From: CAWBCI01 sp963787195
GTDB lineage: Bacteria > Bacteroidota > Bacteroidia > Bacteroidales > JAGOPY01
Length of the DNA: 64,000 nucleotides
Reading direction: 5' to 3'
NCBI GenBank assembly: GCA_963787195.1
Contig: CAWBCI010000074.1
Span: 1 to 64,000 of the forward strand
A program made the position numbers and the translations under genes. Each line of letters starts with the position of its first letter. Positions within the stretch are counted from its first letter, which is position 1. Positions 19,303 to 27,818 of this stretch are shown here, piece by piece. The notes under the pieces are model-generated. The model saw only the letters and a program-made list of their open reading frames with translations, was not told where the DNA came from and did no database searches.

Positions 19303-20085
19303 TCACCTCGTAGCCTGGTGAAATATGCGGTCTATCATCTTGTATAGCTCAGGATGATGATTTCGGAAACGGGCAGGGTCCTGGAAGAAATATTCGGCAG
19401 CTACGGCAAAGAATTCCTGTTCATTGACTGATCCGTAGGGATTTATATCGGAATGACCGCTTTCGATTTTCCGGATTTCATTATGTACCAGCTTCATCCA
19501 TGGGATAAGGTATTGTCTGCCTAACAGATACTCAGGTATACCATCGGTTGAGCCGTCCATTTTATCTAGCAGATGGGCGAATTCATGGATGCCCACATTG
19601 CTTTGTCCTCCCTGGTCAAAACTCTGATGCAGGGCCGGTTTGGAAAGGATCATTTTCCGGCTCAGGAACCCGGAACCGACCATGCCCAGCACATCTCTTT
19701 CCGGACCTTCACTTTGAAAATTCTGCTCATTGAATGAATCCGGGTATAAAAGCACTTCGTCCAGGTTCGGATAATATTTCCATTCGGGAAATCTGAAAAT
19801 TGGAATAACAGCGCTTGCGGCAACCAAAAGACGGTCAAAATCATCTACTTCTATATCAATCCCGGTAATTTTGACTTTGTTGAGAAAGGCCAGAATATCT
19901 TTTTCAAAAAGATCCTTGTCAGAAGGGGATAATTCCCTGTAGAAATGAACTTTCTGTTTCAGGTATTCTCTCCATTTTCCGCTAAAATCTTTATAAAGTT
20001 TTACTTTCCGAATATTCTTCCACTGTACTAAAACAATCAGAAGTACGGCAATCAGAGCAATAATTATAAATCCAAATGTTTTCAT
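19303..20085 (-). CDS. MtfA-like zinc peptidase (M90 family)
   Basis: A 260-residue protein with one N-terminal membrane helix (3-21) and a zinc metallopeptidase domain. The HExxH-type site is H167EFAH171, followed by LLDKMDGSTDGIPE, which is characteristic of the MtfA/M90 family, and the later NEQEFFAVAAEYFF supplies the probable third zinc ligand. In enterobacteria MtfA controls the glucose repressor Mlc, but Bacteroidota homologues are membrane-anchored and of unknown substrate. It is convergent with the T9SS gene upstream and divergent from the one at 20225. Confidence 0.9.
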   Translation of the reverse strand: MKTFGFIIIALIAVLLIVLVQWKNIRKVKLYKDFSGKWREYLKQKVHFYRELSPSDKDLFEKDILAFLNKVKITGIDIEVDDFDRLLVAASAVIPIFRFPEWKYYPNLDEVLLYPDSFNEQNFQSEGPERDVLGMVGSGFLSRKMILSKPALHQSFDQGGQSNVGIHEFAHLLDKMDGSTDGIPEYLLGRQYLIPWMKLVHNEIRKIESGHSDINPYGSVNEQEFFAVAAEYFFQDPARFRNHHPELYKMIDRIFHQATR

Positions 20086-20224
20086 TCAAGATGTCTGAGA
20101 TTCTACTTTAATTTCCGGAAATGAAAACAAATATAGAAAACAATGGACTGCGACTTACTCAGGGTATGACTTAAGATCCTGTATTTGTCGTAAATTTGAA
20201 GATATATCTGCAAATATTCAAGCT

Positions 20225-21559
20225 GTGCAAATTCAAATTCGTTATAGTTTTATATGGCTGTTTCTGTTGTCCATGTTTTCCTCTGTTTTAGCTCAGGGTA
20301 CATGGGAAAAGATGGAAGCGCCCACCGATGCATATCTGCATTCAGTTTGTTTTACAGACAGCCTTTATGGATGGGCTGTGGGTGATGGCGGAGCGATTAT
20401 CCATACCGGTGACGGAGGAAATACCTGGACGCTCCAGAATAGCGGAACGGAAAATAATATTATGAGTGTTTTTTTCCTGAACCGGGACCAGGGTTGGGCC
20501 ACTTCATTTAATTTCAGCAGCAGCCCTTACGGTACTGTCCTGCTCAAGACCAGGAACGGCGGCGATACGTGGACTTCAGAAGTTTACCCGGAGGAGAACA
20601 TCTTTATCAATTGCATACTTTTCCTGGATTCGCTGAAGGGCTGGATGGGCGGCTCTCCTCATGCTTTGCTTAGAACTACTGATGGCGGCATTAGCTGGTT
20701 GCAGGCTGGTATTGACACAAGTGTGCTGGCTTTTTTCCCAGTTCTTGAAATACAGTTTTTCGATCAGAATTATGGATATGCCTGCGGCGGAATGTTTGAT
20801 ATAGCAGGAGTTATCTGGCGGACTTCCGATGGTGGGGATAATTGGTATGCCATCGATGTTTCCGATGCACCGGCCGACGAGGTGAGAGGCCTGCACATAT
20901 TCGATACGCTGAATGTGATGGGAGCAGGAGGGGACCCGGATTTCGGCTATGGGGTCGGATTAATCCGGACTACTGACGGAGGACAGAACTGGAACTATGA
21001 GGAGCTGGGTTTTCAGGGACTGGCCTTTGATCTGGACTTCAGGAATGATACCGAAGTATGGGCGCCTTTAGGTTCCAGGAGAAAACTAATTTACAGCCTG
21101 AATGCCGGAATTGACTGGACGGAAATCGATTCACCGGATTCCACTGCCATTTTTGACATGACTTTTCCGGACTCCCTGCATGGATATGCCGTGGGATATG
21201 ATGGAGCCGTGTTGAGATATCACCCTCCTTTCAATGTAGGGATCAATTCCAATAAATATACTGCAGATCATCTTTTTAATTTAAATTCTTATCCAAATCC
21301 ATTTAGTAAATCTTGCACTGTTGAATTCAAAATTCCTTCATTAATTATAAGGGAAATACCCGTAAAGCTCAAAATATTGAATGTGATGGGAATTGAAGTT
21401 GCAAACCTGATTGACCGTAAAATGATAAGCGGTGATTATGCGGCAAGATTTGATGCCAATGGCTTAACGGCCGGAGTATATTTTTGTTGTTTGAGTATAG
21501 GTGATCCCGGCTCGGATTTAATTTCCTCAGAAATCATCAGAATTATTCTAATGGAGTAA
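20225..21559 (+). CDS. Ycf48/BNR-repeat protein with T9SS sorting domain
   Basis: A 444-residue exported protein starting with GTG; no in-frame ATG precedes the signal peptide (residues 8-24, ending VLAQ). It contains about six beta-propeller blades with the BNR/Ycf48 signature, for example GWAVGDGGAIIHTGDGGNTW, LLKTRNGGDTW, LLRTTDGGISW and LIRTTDGGQNW. The C-terminus is a T9SS sorting domain (YPNPFSKSCTVEF, LNVMGIEVANL, GVYFC). Ycf48-like propellers in this phylum are generally surface-located binding modules. The role is unknown. The blades show no Asp-box loss or truncation. Confidence 0.88.
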   Translation: MQIQIRYSFIWLFLLSMFSSVLAQGTWEKMEAPTDAYLHSVCFTDSLYGWAVGDGGAIIHTGDGGNTWTLQNSGTENNIMSVFFLNRDQGWATSFNFSSSPYGTVLLKTRNGGDTWTSEVYPEENIFINCILFLDSLKGWMGGSPHALLRTTDGGISWLQAGIDTSVLAFFPVLEIQFFDQNYGYACGGMFDIAGVIWRTSDGGDNWYAIDVSDAPADEVRGLHIFDTLNVMGAGGDPDFGYGVGLIRTTDGGQNWNYEELGFQGLAFDLDFRNDTEVWAPLGSRRKLIYSLNAGIDWTEIDSPDSTAIFDMTFPDSLHGYAVGYDGAVLRYHPPFNVGINSNKYTADHLFNLNSYPNPFSKSCTVEFKIPSLIIREIPVKLKILNVMGIEVANLIDRKMISGDYAARFDANGLTAGVYFCCLSIGDPGSDLISSEIIRIILME

Positions 21560-21655
21560 TAGGTGTAAAACGTTGGTCTGTCAATAGTTTCCTGACATCT
21601 CCTTTCATCATTTTAAAATAATATCATCATTTTATATAAAAATAATTAGGTTTAT

Positions 21656-21677
21656 AATATAAACTAGTTTATATTTG
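21656..21677 (+). promoter_or_regulatory. Palindromic operator overlapping a -7 box
   Basis: AATATAAACTAGTTTATATT at 21656-21675 is a perfect 20-bp palindrome. It overlaps TATATTTG (21670-21677), a match to the TAnnTTTG box, about 50 bp before the membrane-protein start. Because the second gene of this operon encodes a small DNA-binding protein, autorepression at this site is the simple reading. Confidence 0.65.
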
Positions 21678-21725
21678 CATCTTGTTTAAATAAATTATTA
21701 AATTCAAATTCTTAATAAAACAATT

Positions 21726-22298
21726 ATGGAAACGACCAAAGATTATGCTGAAAAAATGGATGTCATTTTCACGATGATCGAAAACTCAAAATCAAAGCTC
21801 CGCGACAATGCATTTTTTTATTTGTTATGGGGCTGGCTTGTATTGATCGCGAGTCTTTCCAACTTTATAATGATCAGGATGGAAGTCTATAATTCCTATA
21901 TAGTCTGGCCTGTTCTGATGACCATAGGAGGGATAGTATCTGTTATTGCCGGTAGTCGCATGGGAAAGAAAAGTACTCACAGGACCCATATTGATACCTC
22001 AATGAAATACCTGTGGATGGGTTTTATTTTCACTTTGTTTATGGTACTTGGATTTTCCATTGCAGGGAAAATACCCTGGAACATCAACTATGCTATTATT
22101 ATAAGTCTTTATGGCATGGGTACTTTTGTATCAGGGGGGGTACTTAAATTCAAGCCCCTGATTATTGGTGGAATAGCATGCTGGATTATAGCACCGGCAG
22201 TCCTTTTTGTTCCGCCTATTTATTCATACTTACTCTTAGCCCTTTCTATCATAGTTGCATACCTGATCCCGGGTTATTTATTACGTTCATCCCGTTAA
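21726..22298 (+). CDS. Multi-pass membrane protein paired with a regulator
   Basis: A 190-residue integral membrane protein. After a charged N-terminus (1-28, MDVIFTMIENSKSKLRD) there are about five hydrophobic helices: near 30-48, 57-75, 93-113, 120-140 and 147-185 (the last long enough for two). I know similar proteins as partners of small winged-helix regulators in Bacteroidota, with no assigned function. The regulator gene begins 12 bp downstream and the promoter carries a palindrome, so the pair forms one operon. Confidence 0.82.
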   Translation: METTKDYAEKMDVIFTMIENSKSKLRDNAFFYLLWGWLVLIASLSNFIMIRMEVYNSYIVWPVLMTIGGIVSVIAGSRMGKKSTHRTHIDTSMKYLWMGFIFTLFMVLGFSIAGKIPWNINYAIIISLYGMGTFVSGGVLKFKPLIIGGIACWIIAPAVLFVPPIYSYLLLALSIIVAYLIPGYLLRSSR

Positions 22299-22309
22299 AT
22301 CCCTGAATT

Positions 22310-22597
22310 ATGTTTGAAGAACTTGATCCGATATTACATTCTCAACTCCGCCTGGCGGTAATGTCTGTGCTGATCAGTGTGGAATCGGCAGAATTCAATT
22401 TCCTGCTTGAGCAAACCGGCGCCAGCAATGGTAACCTGAGCGTACAAATTACAAAATTAAGTGAAGCGGGCTATTTGACGGTAAATAAAAGCTTCCGGAA
22501 AAACTACCCGCTCACTACCTGCCGTATTACGCCAAAAGGCGTGGCGGCATTTGAAAAATATGTAAAGGCGCTGCAGGGCTATCTGAAGAAGGACTAA
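22310..22597 (+). CDS. Small winged-helix transcriptional regulator
   Basis: A 95-residue protein that is essentially one winged-helix DNA-binding domain of the MarR/ArsR-like type (PF13601-like). LRLAVMSVLIS forms the first helix, NFLLEQTGASNGNLSVQITK the helix-turn-helix, and AGYLTVNKSF...CRITPKGVAAFEKY the wing and last helix. It has no metal-binding cysteines. It lies 12 bp after the membrane-protein gene and probably binds the 20-bp palindrome at 21656 to repress its own operon. Confidence 0.9.
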   Translation: MFEELDPILHSQLRLAVMSVLISVESAEFNFLLEQTGASNGNLSVQITKLSEAGYLTVNKSFRKNYPLTTCRITPKGVAAFEKYVKALQGYLKKD

Positions 22598-22650
22598 GAT
22601 CTGTCAGGCGGTGGTATATAGCTTCAGCCTGAAATTTCTATTATAGACCT

Positions 22651-24297
22651 TTATTCTAAGTAGATTAGTTTTCTTATTTCTATTTGCCCCTTCATCGTTA
22701 TATGGCAAAAATAAATTCCGCTTTTTAATTTGACATTTCTGAGTCCGGGGGGAGGAAATACAGTTTCATAATCTCCGGGGTTTTTTACTTCATTCAGGAT
22801 TTCCGATATTTTCTCCCCATTTATATCATAAAAACTGATATTGACCAGGGCATTTGATTTTACATGGTAAATTATTCTGGTGTATGTTTTAAATGGATTG
22901 GGGGAAATTTGTTTTATAAAGGAAGATGAATTTGCAGATCCAATATCATGAATTCCATAAAGGCTTGAAAAATCGACCGGGCAGGTCCAGATCTGGTAAA
23001 TCCCGCTGGAATTGTCCATCCAAACCGGCCAGAGTCTGGTATCAGTAGAGGTTATATCAATATTGTCTCCCTGGTAACCCTGGCCGAGTCCTCCAATGGG
23101 GACAGGTTTAAAATTATGGTCACTGATTTCATATTCGGCCCAGGCTTCGCCCCCATCAGCCGAGCGGGCAAGAAACACAGCGGCTGAATCCGTTGCCGTA
23201 TTCCGGTCATCATAGAAAATAATATTCACCGCGCCGAATTTATCCACGTGAATATTGGGGAAGTACTGGGTTTTTCCGTTGTTTAGCTGATCCTGGTTTA
23301 CTCTTATAGCATTCCGACCAAGCTAAGACCACCGTCATATAGAACGGTTTAAGATGATATCCGGGTCCGAACCTGCCGGTGCAAGGTCCTTCTGGCCGGT
23401 AACGATATAGATCCAGCCCTTCCGGGGACCTTCGGTTTCATCAACTGCAATGGAAGGGAGCCCGTTTACCCTGATATTCTCCTTGTTCTCAAGCTGCCCG
23501 TTAATACCGCTAACATTATAAGCATTTTCGCTGATATTCCAGCTTTCACCACCATTATCCGAAGCGGCAAATCCGACATAAATCTCCCTGAAAGGGGAGA
23601 CTTCCGTTACACCTGCCCAACATACATATACCTGACCTTCAGGCCCAATAGCTATGTCTCCTCCTGCACTGCGGTTCGGCGGATTATTGATCTGCTGAGG
23701 GCTGCTCCAGTTTTGGGCTCCATCATCGGTATAGGACATCATAAGCGGGAAGGGCTGGGCAAATTTGACCCAGACCGCGTAAGTCCGGCCATAAAAGGGA
23801 CTTGAAGGTACCAGGTCAGTAGCCAGGCTGGCCCTTTCCAGGTCATCGGTTGAAATCACTTTCTGGGAAGACCAGCTTTGCCCCTGATCAATCGAATAAT
23901 GAGAATACAAACCTATGAAAGGGGAGCGGCCCAGCCGGGTCAGGATGAAGGTCCCGTTCTTATCGATCACTATGCCGGGATCACCTCCGTGAAATGTAAT
24001 GGGCTCTCCTGTGCAAGTATCATTACCTTTCCAGGTGTTTCCCCCATCAGTGGTCACATAAATCCCTTCGCTGATGAAAAAAGGAATGAATGTGAGGGTA
24101 TTACAGGAAGTGAATAATATATTCTGATCAAGAGGACTGGCAACTATGAAAACTTCGGTCTGGTTCACCGGACTGGGATAGATCCTGTAATTTCCGCCAA
24201 ATTCGGGCGCTGAAATTTCGTTTCCGCTTTCCTGTGAAAATATATCAGGCGAAATCAGGAAACAGAATATCAGCAGATAAAGTGTTCTTTTCAGCAT
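22651..24297 (-). pseudogene. Sialidase/BNR-like T9SS protein with clustered indels
   Basis: The coding sequence begins at 24297 with a signal peptide (MLKRTLYLLIFCFLISPDIF). The body has Asp-box (BNR) repeats typical of sialidase-like propellers: TTDGGNTW, SIDQGQSWSS, YTDDGAQNWSS, SDNGGESW and, beyond the break, SADGGEAW. It ends in a T9SS sorting domain (SPNPFKTYTRIIY, KSGIYFCHI). Near 23311-23342 the frame is lost for about 10 codons and includes two stops, then the same frame resumes. Removing three single bases there restores RSYDGGLSWSNAIRVNQDQL, a perfect further Asp box. Thus three single-base insertions within about 30 bp explain everything. The order of genes suggests transcription with the receptor at 24303. 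No catalytic Arg triad was identified, so enzyme activity is not claimed. Confidence 0.8.
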
Positions 24298-24302
24298 TTG
24301 AT

Positions 24303-26454
24303 TTAAAATGTATAAGCAATACTCAGAGAAGCAAAAACATTCCGTGGCGCCCCTGCTTCATAAAATCTTTTGTTGGCTGAATTCGTATTCGTAAATCCGA
24401 CATAAACCACGTCAAATATATTATCCAGGCCCCCTGAAAGCATCAGGTTCAGTTTTCCGAAATTCATATCAAAGCCTAAGATAGCATTGAAAAGATTAAA
24501 GGCTGCGGTCTTATCCGTATTTGCATCATCTACCCACATCCCGCTGATCCCCCTGTAACTGATCCTGGCGAAGCCGTTTAAATGCATTCCCAAAGGATGC
24601 GAATATGAAAGCGACAGGAAGAAATTATTTTTCGGAACACTGGGGACTACATTGCCTGAAAAGTCTTTTTCGGTTTCGAGTATGTTGTTCAGGGAATCGA
24701 TTTCTATGGTTTTGGCTGAATAGGATTTATATCTGAAATCAGAATAAGTATAGGCCAGTGAAAAATTAAGGCCGCGGTAAATCTCTATTTGAGTTCCGAG
24801 CTCCAGACCACGCCTGTTCGTCTTTGCTGCATTCCGGTAAAAAACATCCCCTAAGAATCTCAAATGGGATGATCTCATTATCGATAAAGATATTGTAAAC
24901 AGTCGCTTCAAATTGTATTTTTCTGAACAGGTCTTGCTCCATTTTCAGTCTGTTTCCCTTGATCCCCAGTTCGAAATTCTTCGACTTTTGAGGCTCCAGC
25001 TGCAGATTATACAGGTATTCAGGATCATAGCTGTCCATTTCATTATTGGCAGGACTGTCGAAACTAAGGCCGAAAGAAGAATAAAGTGCCATCCAGGGAC
25101 TCAACTTATAATTCAATGCAAGTTTGGGGGTGAAAGCGCTGAATTTCCGGTCGCCGCTTCTCGAAGGAAGGGTTTCTTCCTTCAGTCCATACACTACATT
25201 ATCAAATCTTCCGGTTAAAAGCACAAACATTTTTTCCTTCAGGATCTCGAAATTATCGGAAAAATAAAATCCTGTATTATTAATTTTTTCGGATAATAAT
25301 TGCTGGATCTGGTCTCCTTTATTCCCTCCGATATTATCATAATATTCAGTCCGGGCCGGCTGGGCGAAGAGGTCCCCTCCAAGTGCAAATTCATTCTTAT
25401 TTCCCCAGAATTTATTAGTATGGACATACCTGCCTGTCAATCCTAAACCGTAACGGTTGATGATCCTGTACTGGCCGGAGGTCCTTTCGAAATATTTTAT
25501 GGTTCCGTAAGTCGTGAGCTCAAATTCATTGTTTTTTTCTTTCCCGAATTTCGCATTATACCTTACAGCCAGCCTTCCCTTGGTAGTCACCCTTTTCTCA
25601 TCCCGGTCGATGGAACGCGGGTCGGCCTGGAATGGATCTGCGGCAAATTCTTCTTTGGTCAGTGAACCGGGTAATTTGATGATCCCGTCCACAAAATAAA
25701 ACAGGACTTTAAGACTTGTATTTGGAGAAGGATTGCTTTCCATGACCATATTCAGGATATGCCAGTATTCGTTATTATGTTGGCGGTAACCGTCGTAATT
25801 CTGATAGCTGTATGTCGTCAGAAGTTTATAATGATCAGTCTTGACAGTCGATTTGAAACCGTTCCTCCTGAGGCCGAAAGAGCCGAACTGATTGAATTGG
25901 GTGAGGGAAGAGCGGTGGAAATCCAGGTCATTGATGAAATTGGCCACGCCTCCCGGCGCGTTGGTATAGAGGGAAGACGCATTTCCTTTCACTATTTCAA
26001 TGCGACTGATGGAATTGAAGTCGATGGCCTCTATCCGGGTCTGGCCGTCGGGTTCCGATTCAGGGATATCATCCAGTAAAATACGAACTCCCCGAATTCC
26101 CGAGTTGGATCGGCTCCCGAATCCCCTTATGGAAAATCTTACATCATGATTTCCATACCTGGATTGCAGGAACAAGCCGGGCACACCTGAAAGCAGGTCA
26201 TTTGCACCTATTTTCCGGTCATACCTGTAATCGAGGTAATTCAGGCGGCTTACCGGATATGGAATATCAATGATTTTTTTCGAGACCCTGGTGCCGGTAA
26301 TCACGACTTCATCCAGATCATTTATAATTGTATCCGGGCTGATTAGTGTCGTATCCCGGGTCTGCTTTTTCTGGGAACAGGCCTCCTTCGAATTTAATAT
26401 TGATAAAATCAGGAGTATGGAAAAGAAGGCTGGAATGAATTGCCTGAATGACAT
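24303..26454 (-). pseudogene. TonB-dependent receptor, frameshifted
   Basis: An outer-membrane receptor of about 716 residues if read through. It has a signal peptide (1-27), a short N-terminal extension ending DEVVITGTRVSKK, a plug (about 55-170, including GFGSRSNSGIRGVRILLDDI), and a barrel ending in a final strand with terminal Phe (FASLSIAYTF). Unlike the receptor at 2437 it has no STN or carboxypeptidase-like domain. The reading frame breaks at the CCCC run at 24848-24851 (GGGG on the coding strand): with three G the protein reads PFEILRDVFYRNAAKTNRRG. Upstream frame continues to a stop at 24766. A gene for a secreted propeller protein follows 5 bp downstream. Iron or organic ligand is not inferable. 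Confidence 0.85.
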
Positions 26455-26622
26455 GAGCTCTTATGATTAACGGTTTATTGTGATTGTTTTGGCTTCTCCA
26501 GACAAAGATATAAAGTAATCATATATATGAGACAAATTGAGAAGTGTATGTCTTTTTAATGATTTAAAACTGGAAATGGCCGATGCACCTGCGGATGAGG
26601 TCATCACGGGTAATAGGGGAAA

Positions 26623-26698
26623 GTGATAAGGTGATAAGGTGATAAGGTGATATAGTGATATAGTGATATAGGTGATATAGTGATATAGTGATAAGGTG
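26623..26698. repeat. Octamer tandem array (GTGATAAG/GTGATATA)
   Basis: About nine copies of an 8-bp unit alternate between GTGATAAG and GTGATATA, with one 9-bp variant. Period and composition point to slippage-prone sequence rather than coding. Confidence 0.85.
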
Positions 26699-26837
26699 GA
26701 AAAGATTACTACGCTGCCAGTCGCTGACAGATCCTGACATAGGTCAGGATGACGGCAAATTTAAAATGTCAACATAATTGCCATCCCGGCGTAGGCCGGG
26801 ATCTGATGGCGGAAAGCAGAAAAGATTGCAAAACCAA

Positions 26838-26871
26838 CGACTGCTGACTGCCGACTGCTGACTGCTGACTG
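26838..26871. repeat. Heptamer tandem array (GACTGCT/GACTGCC)
   Basis: Five copies of a 7-bp unit ending three bases before the stop codon of the gene at 26875. The same heptamer recurs at 47.8 and 50.2 kb, where it also follows genes closely. Confidence 0.85.
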
Positions 26872-26874
26872 GAC

Positions 26875-27534
26875 CTACCCGTTTCTCCTGAAGCGGATGA
26901 AAGTGAATACGCCGATAAGCACAATTCCAATAACAAGAGCCCAGTCGGAAAGCGGGGTAGCTACTATGCTTAGCAGGGTCTGTCCTGTATTTACAGTTCC
27001 CTCTGTGTTTTCCATCGGCCCTGCCCAGGTAAAATCGGCATAAGTTGATCCTTCACCTTGCAATTGAAGGGAATATCCGACAGGCGTTGAACTGCCTTCA
27101 GCAACGCCGACATTAGTAGATGTCATCCCATCGGCAGGCCCTCCTACGGCCACGAATGTAGTACCTTCATAATTTAGAAATTGTATGACCGTTCCCTGGT
27201 AATCAAGGGAAAAACCATCAGGGGCCCCATTCTGAAGAACAACAGCATAGTAATAAATGGTGAAATTTCCATCTGTTGTGCCGCTTGTAAAATCCGCAAG
27301 CGTAGCGCTTCCATATATTGTGCCATTACTTCCATTATAAAAAGTGACCGTAAAATCAGATAAAGTATAATCTCCGGCATTTTCCAGGACAACTTCAATA
27401 AATTCGCCCACATCAGTGCTGGCATTATCATAATGAAATTCATTGATCCAGGCATTCTGGGCAGATAGCTGGATTGAAAACAGTGCAAAAATTACCGGAA
27501 GTGCTAATGCCCGGAAAGCGGATGATTTTTTCAT
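26875..27534 (-). CDS. Lamin-tail-domain protein with CTERM-like anchor
   Basis: The start at 27534 gives a clean signal peptide (MKKSSAFRALALPVIFALFS, cleavage after SAQ); an in-frame ATG 12 codons earlier gives a worse one. The 219-residue product has a lamin-tail (LTD) domain at about 27-160, shown by WINEFHYDNASTDVGEFIEV and YTLSDFTVTFYNGSNG. It ends in PLSDWALVIGIVLIGVFTF followed by IRFRRNG: a short motif, one membrane helix and a basic tail, the tripartite plan of the IPTL-CTERM/PEP-CTERM sorting tags recognised by exosortase-like enzymes. This differs from the T9SS tags on other exported proteins here. LTD domains bind proteins, DNA or membranes, so the role is open. Confidence 0.8.
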   Translation of the reverse strand: MKKSSAFRALALPVIFALFSIQLSAQNAWINEFHYDNASTDVGEFIEVVLENAGDYTLSDFTVTFYNGSNGTIYGSATLADFTSGTTDGNFTIYYYAVVLQNGAPDGFSLDYQGTVIQFLNYEGTTFVAVGGPADGMTSTNVGVAEGSSTPVGYSLQLQGEGSTYADFTWAGPMENTEGTVNTGQTLLSIVATPLSDWALVIGIVLIGVFTFIRFRRNG

Positions 27535-27818
27535 AAAAGTAAGATTTGGTTGGGTTTTTAATAATTTCAAATCAAATTAAGAAAAAATTCCTTAAAAATC
27601 CAAGTTATTTCTCAACAGATTTCAAAATAAAATTAATTCTGAAAACCTTCTTAAAAAGAATTTATATACAACAACTGGCATCTGAGCGGATCATTCCCCC
27701 ATACTTAGGAACCTGATTTTTACCGATAGCTTTGTAACTACTTGTAAATTTATTCGTCATATGGTCATTATTCCTTTTTTAGAATATAAGTTTATTAAAG
27801 ATATAATCTGTTCCTGAT

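Larger units (their letters stand above)
26455..26874. other. Intergenic region packed with short repeats
   Basis: A 420-bp gap that holds the octamer array at 26623-26698, a REP-like hairpin ATCCCGGC-GTAG-GCCGGGAT at 26783-26802 and a heptamer array at 26838-26871. A third motif, GATCCTGACATAGGTCAGGAT, sits near 26730. No coding sequence is seen. Confidence 0.7.
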
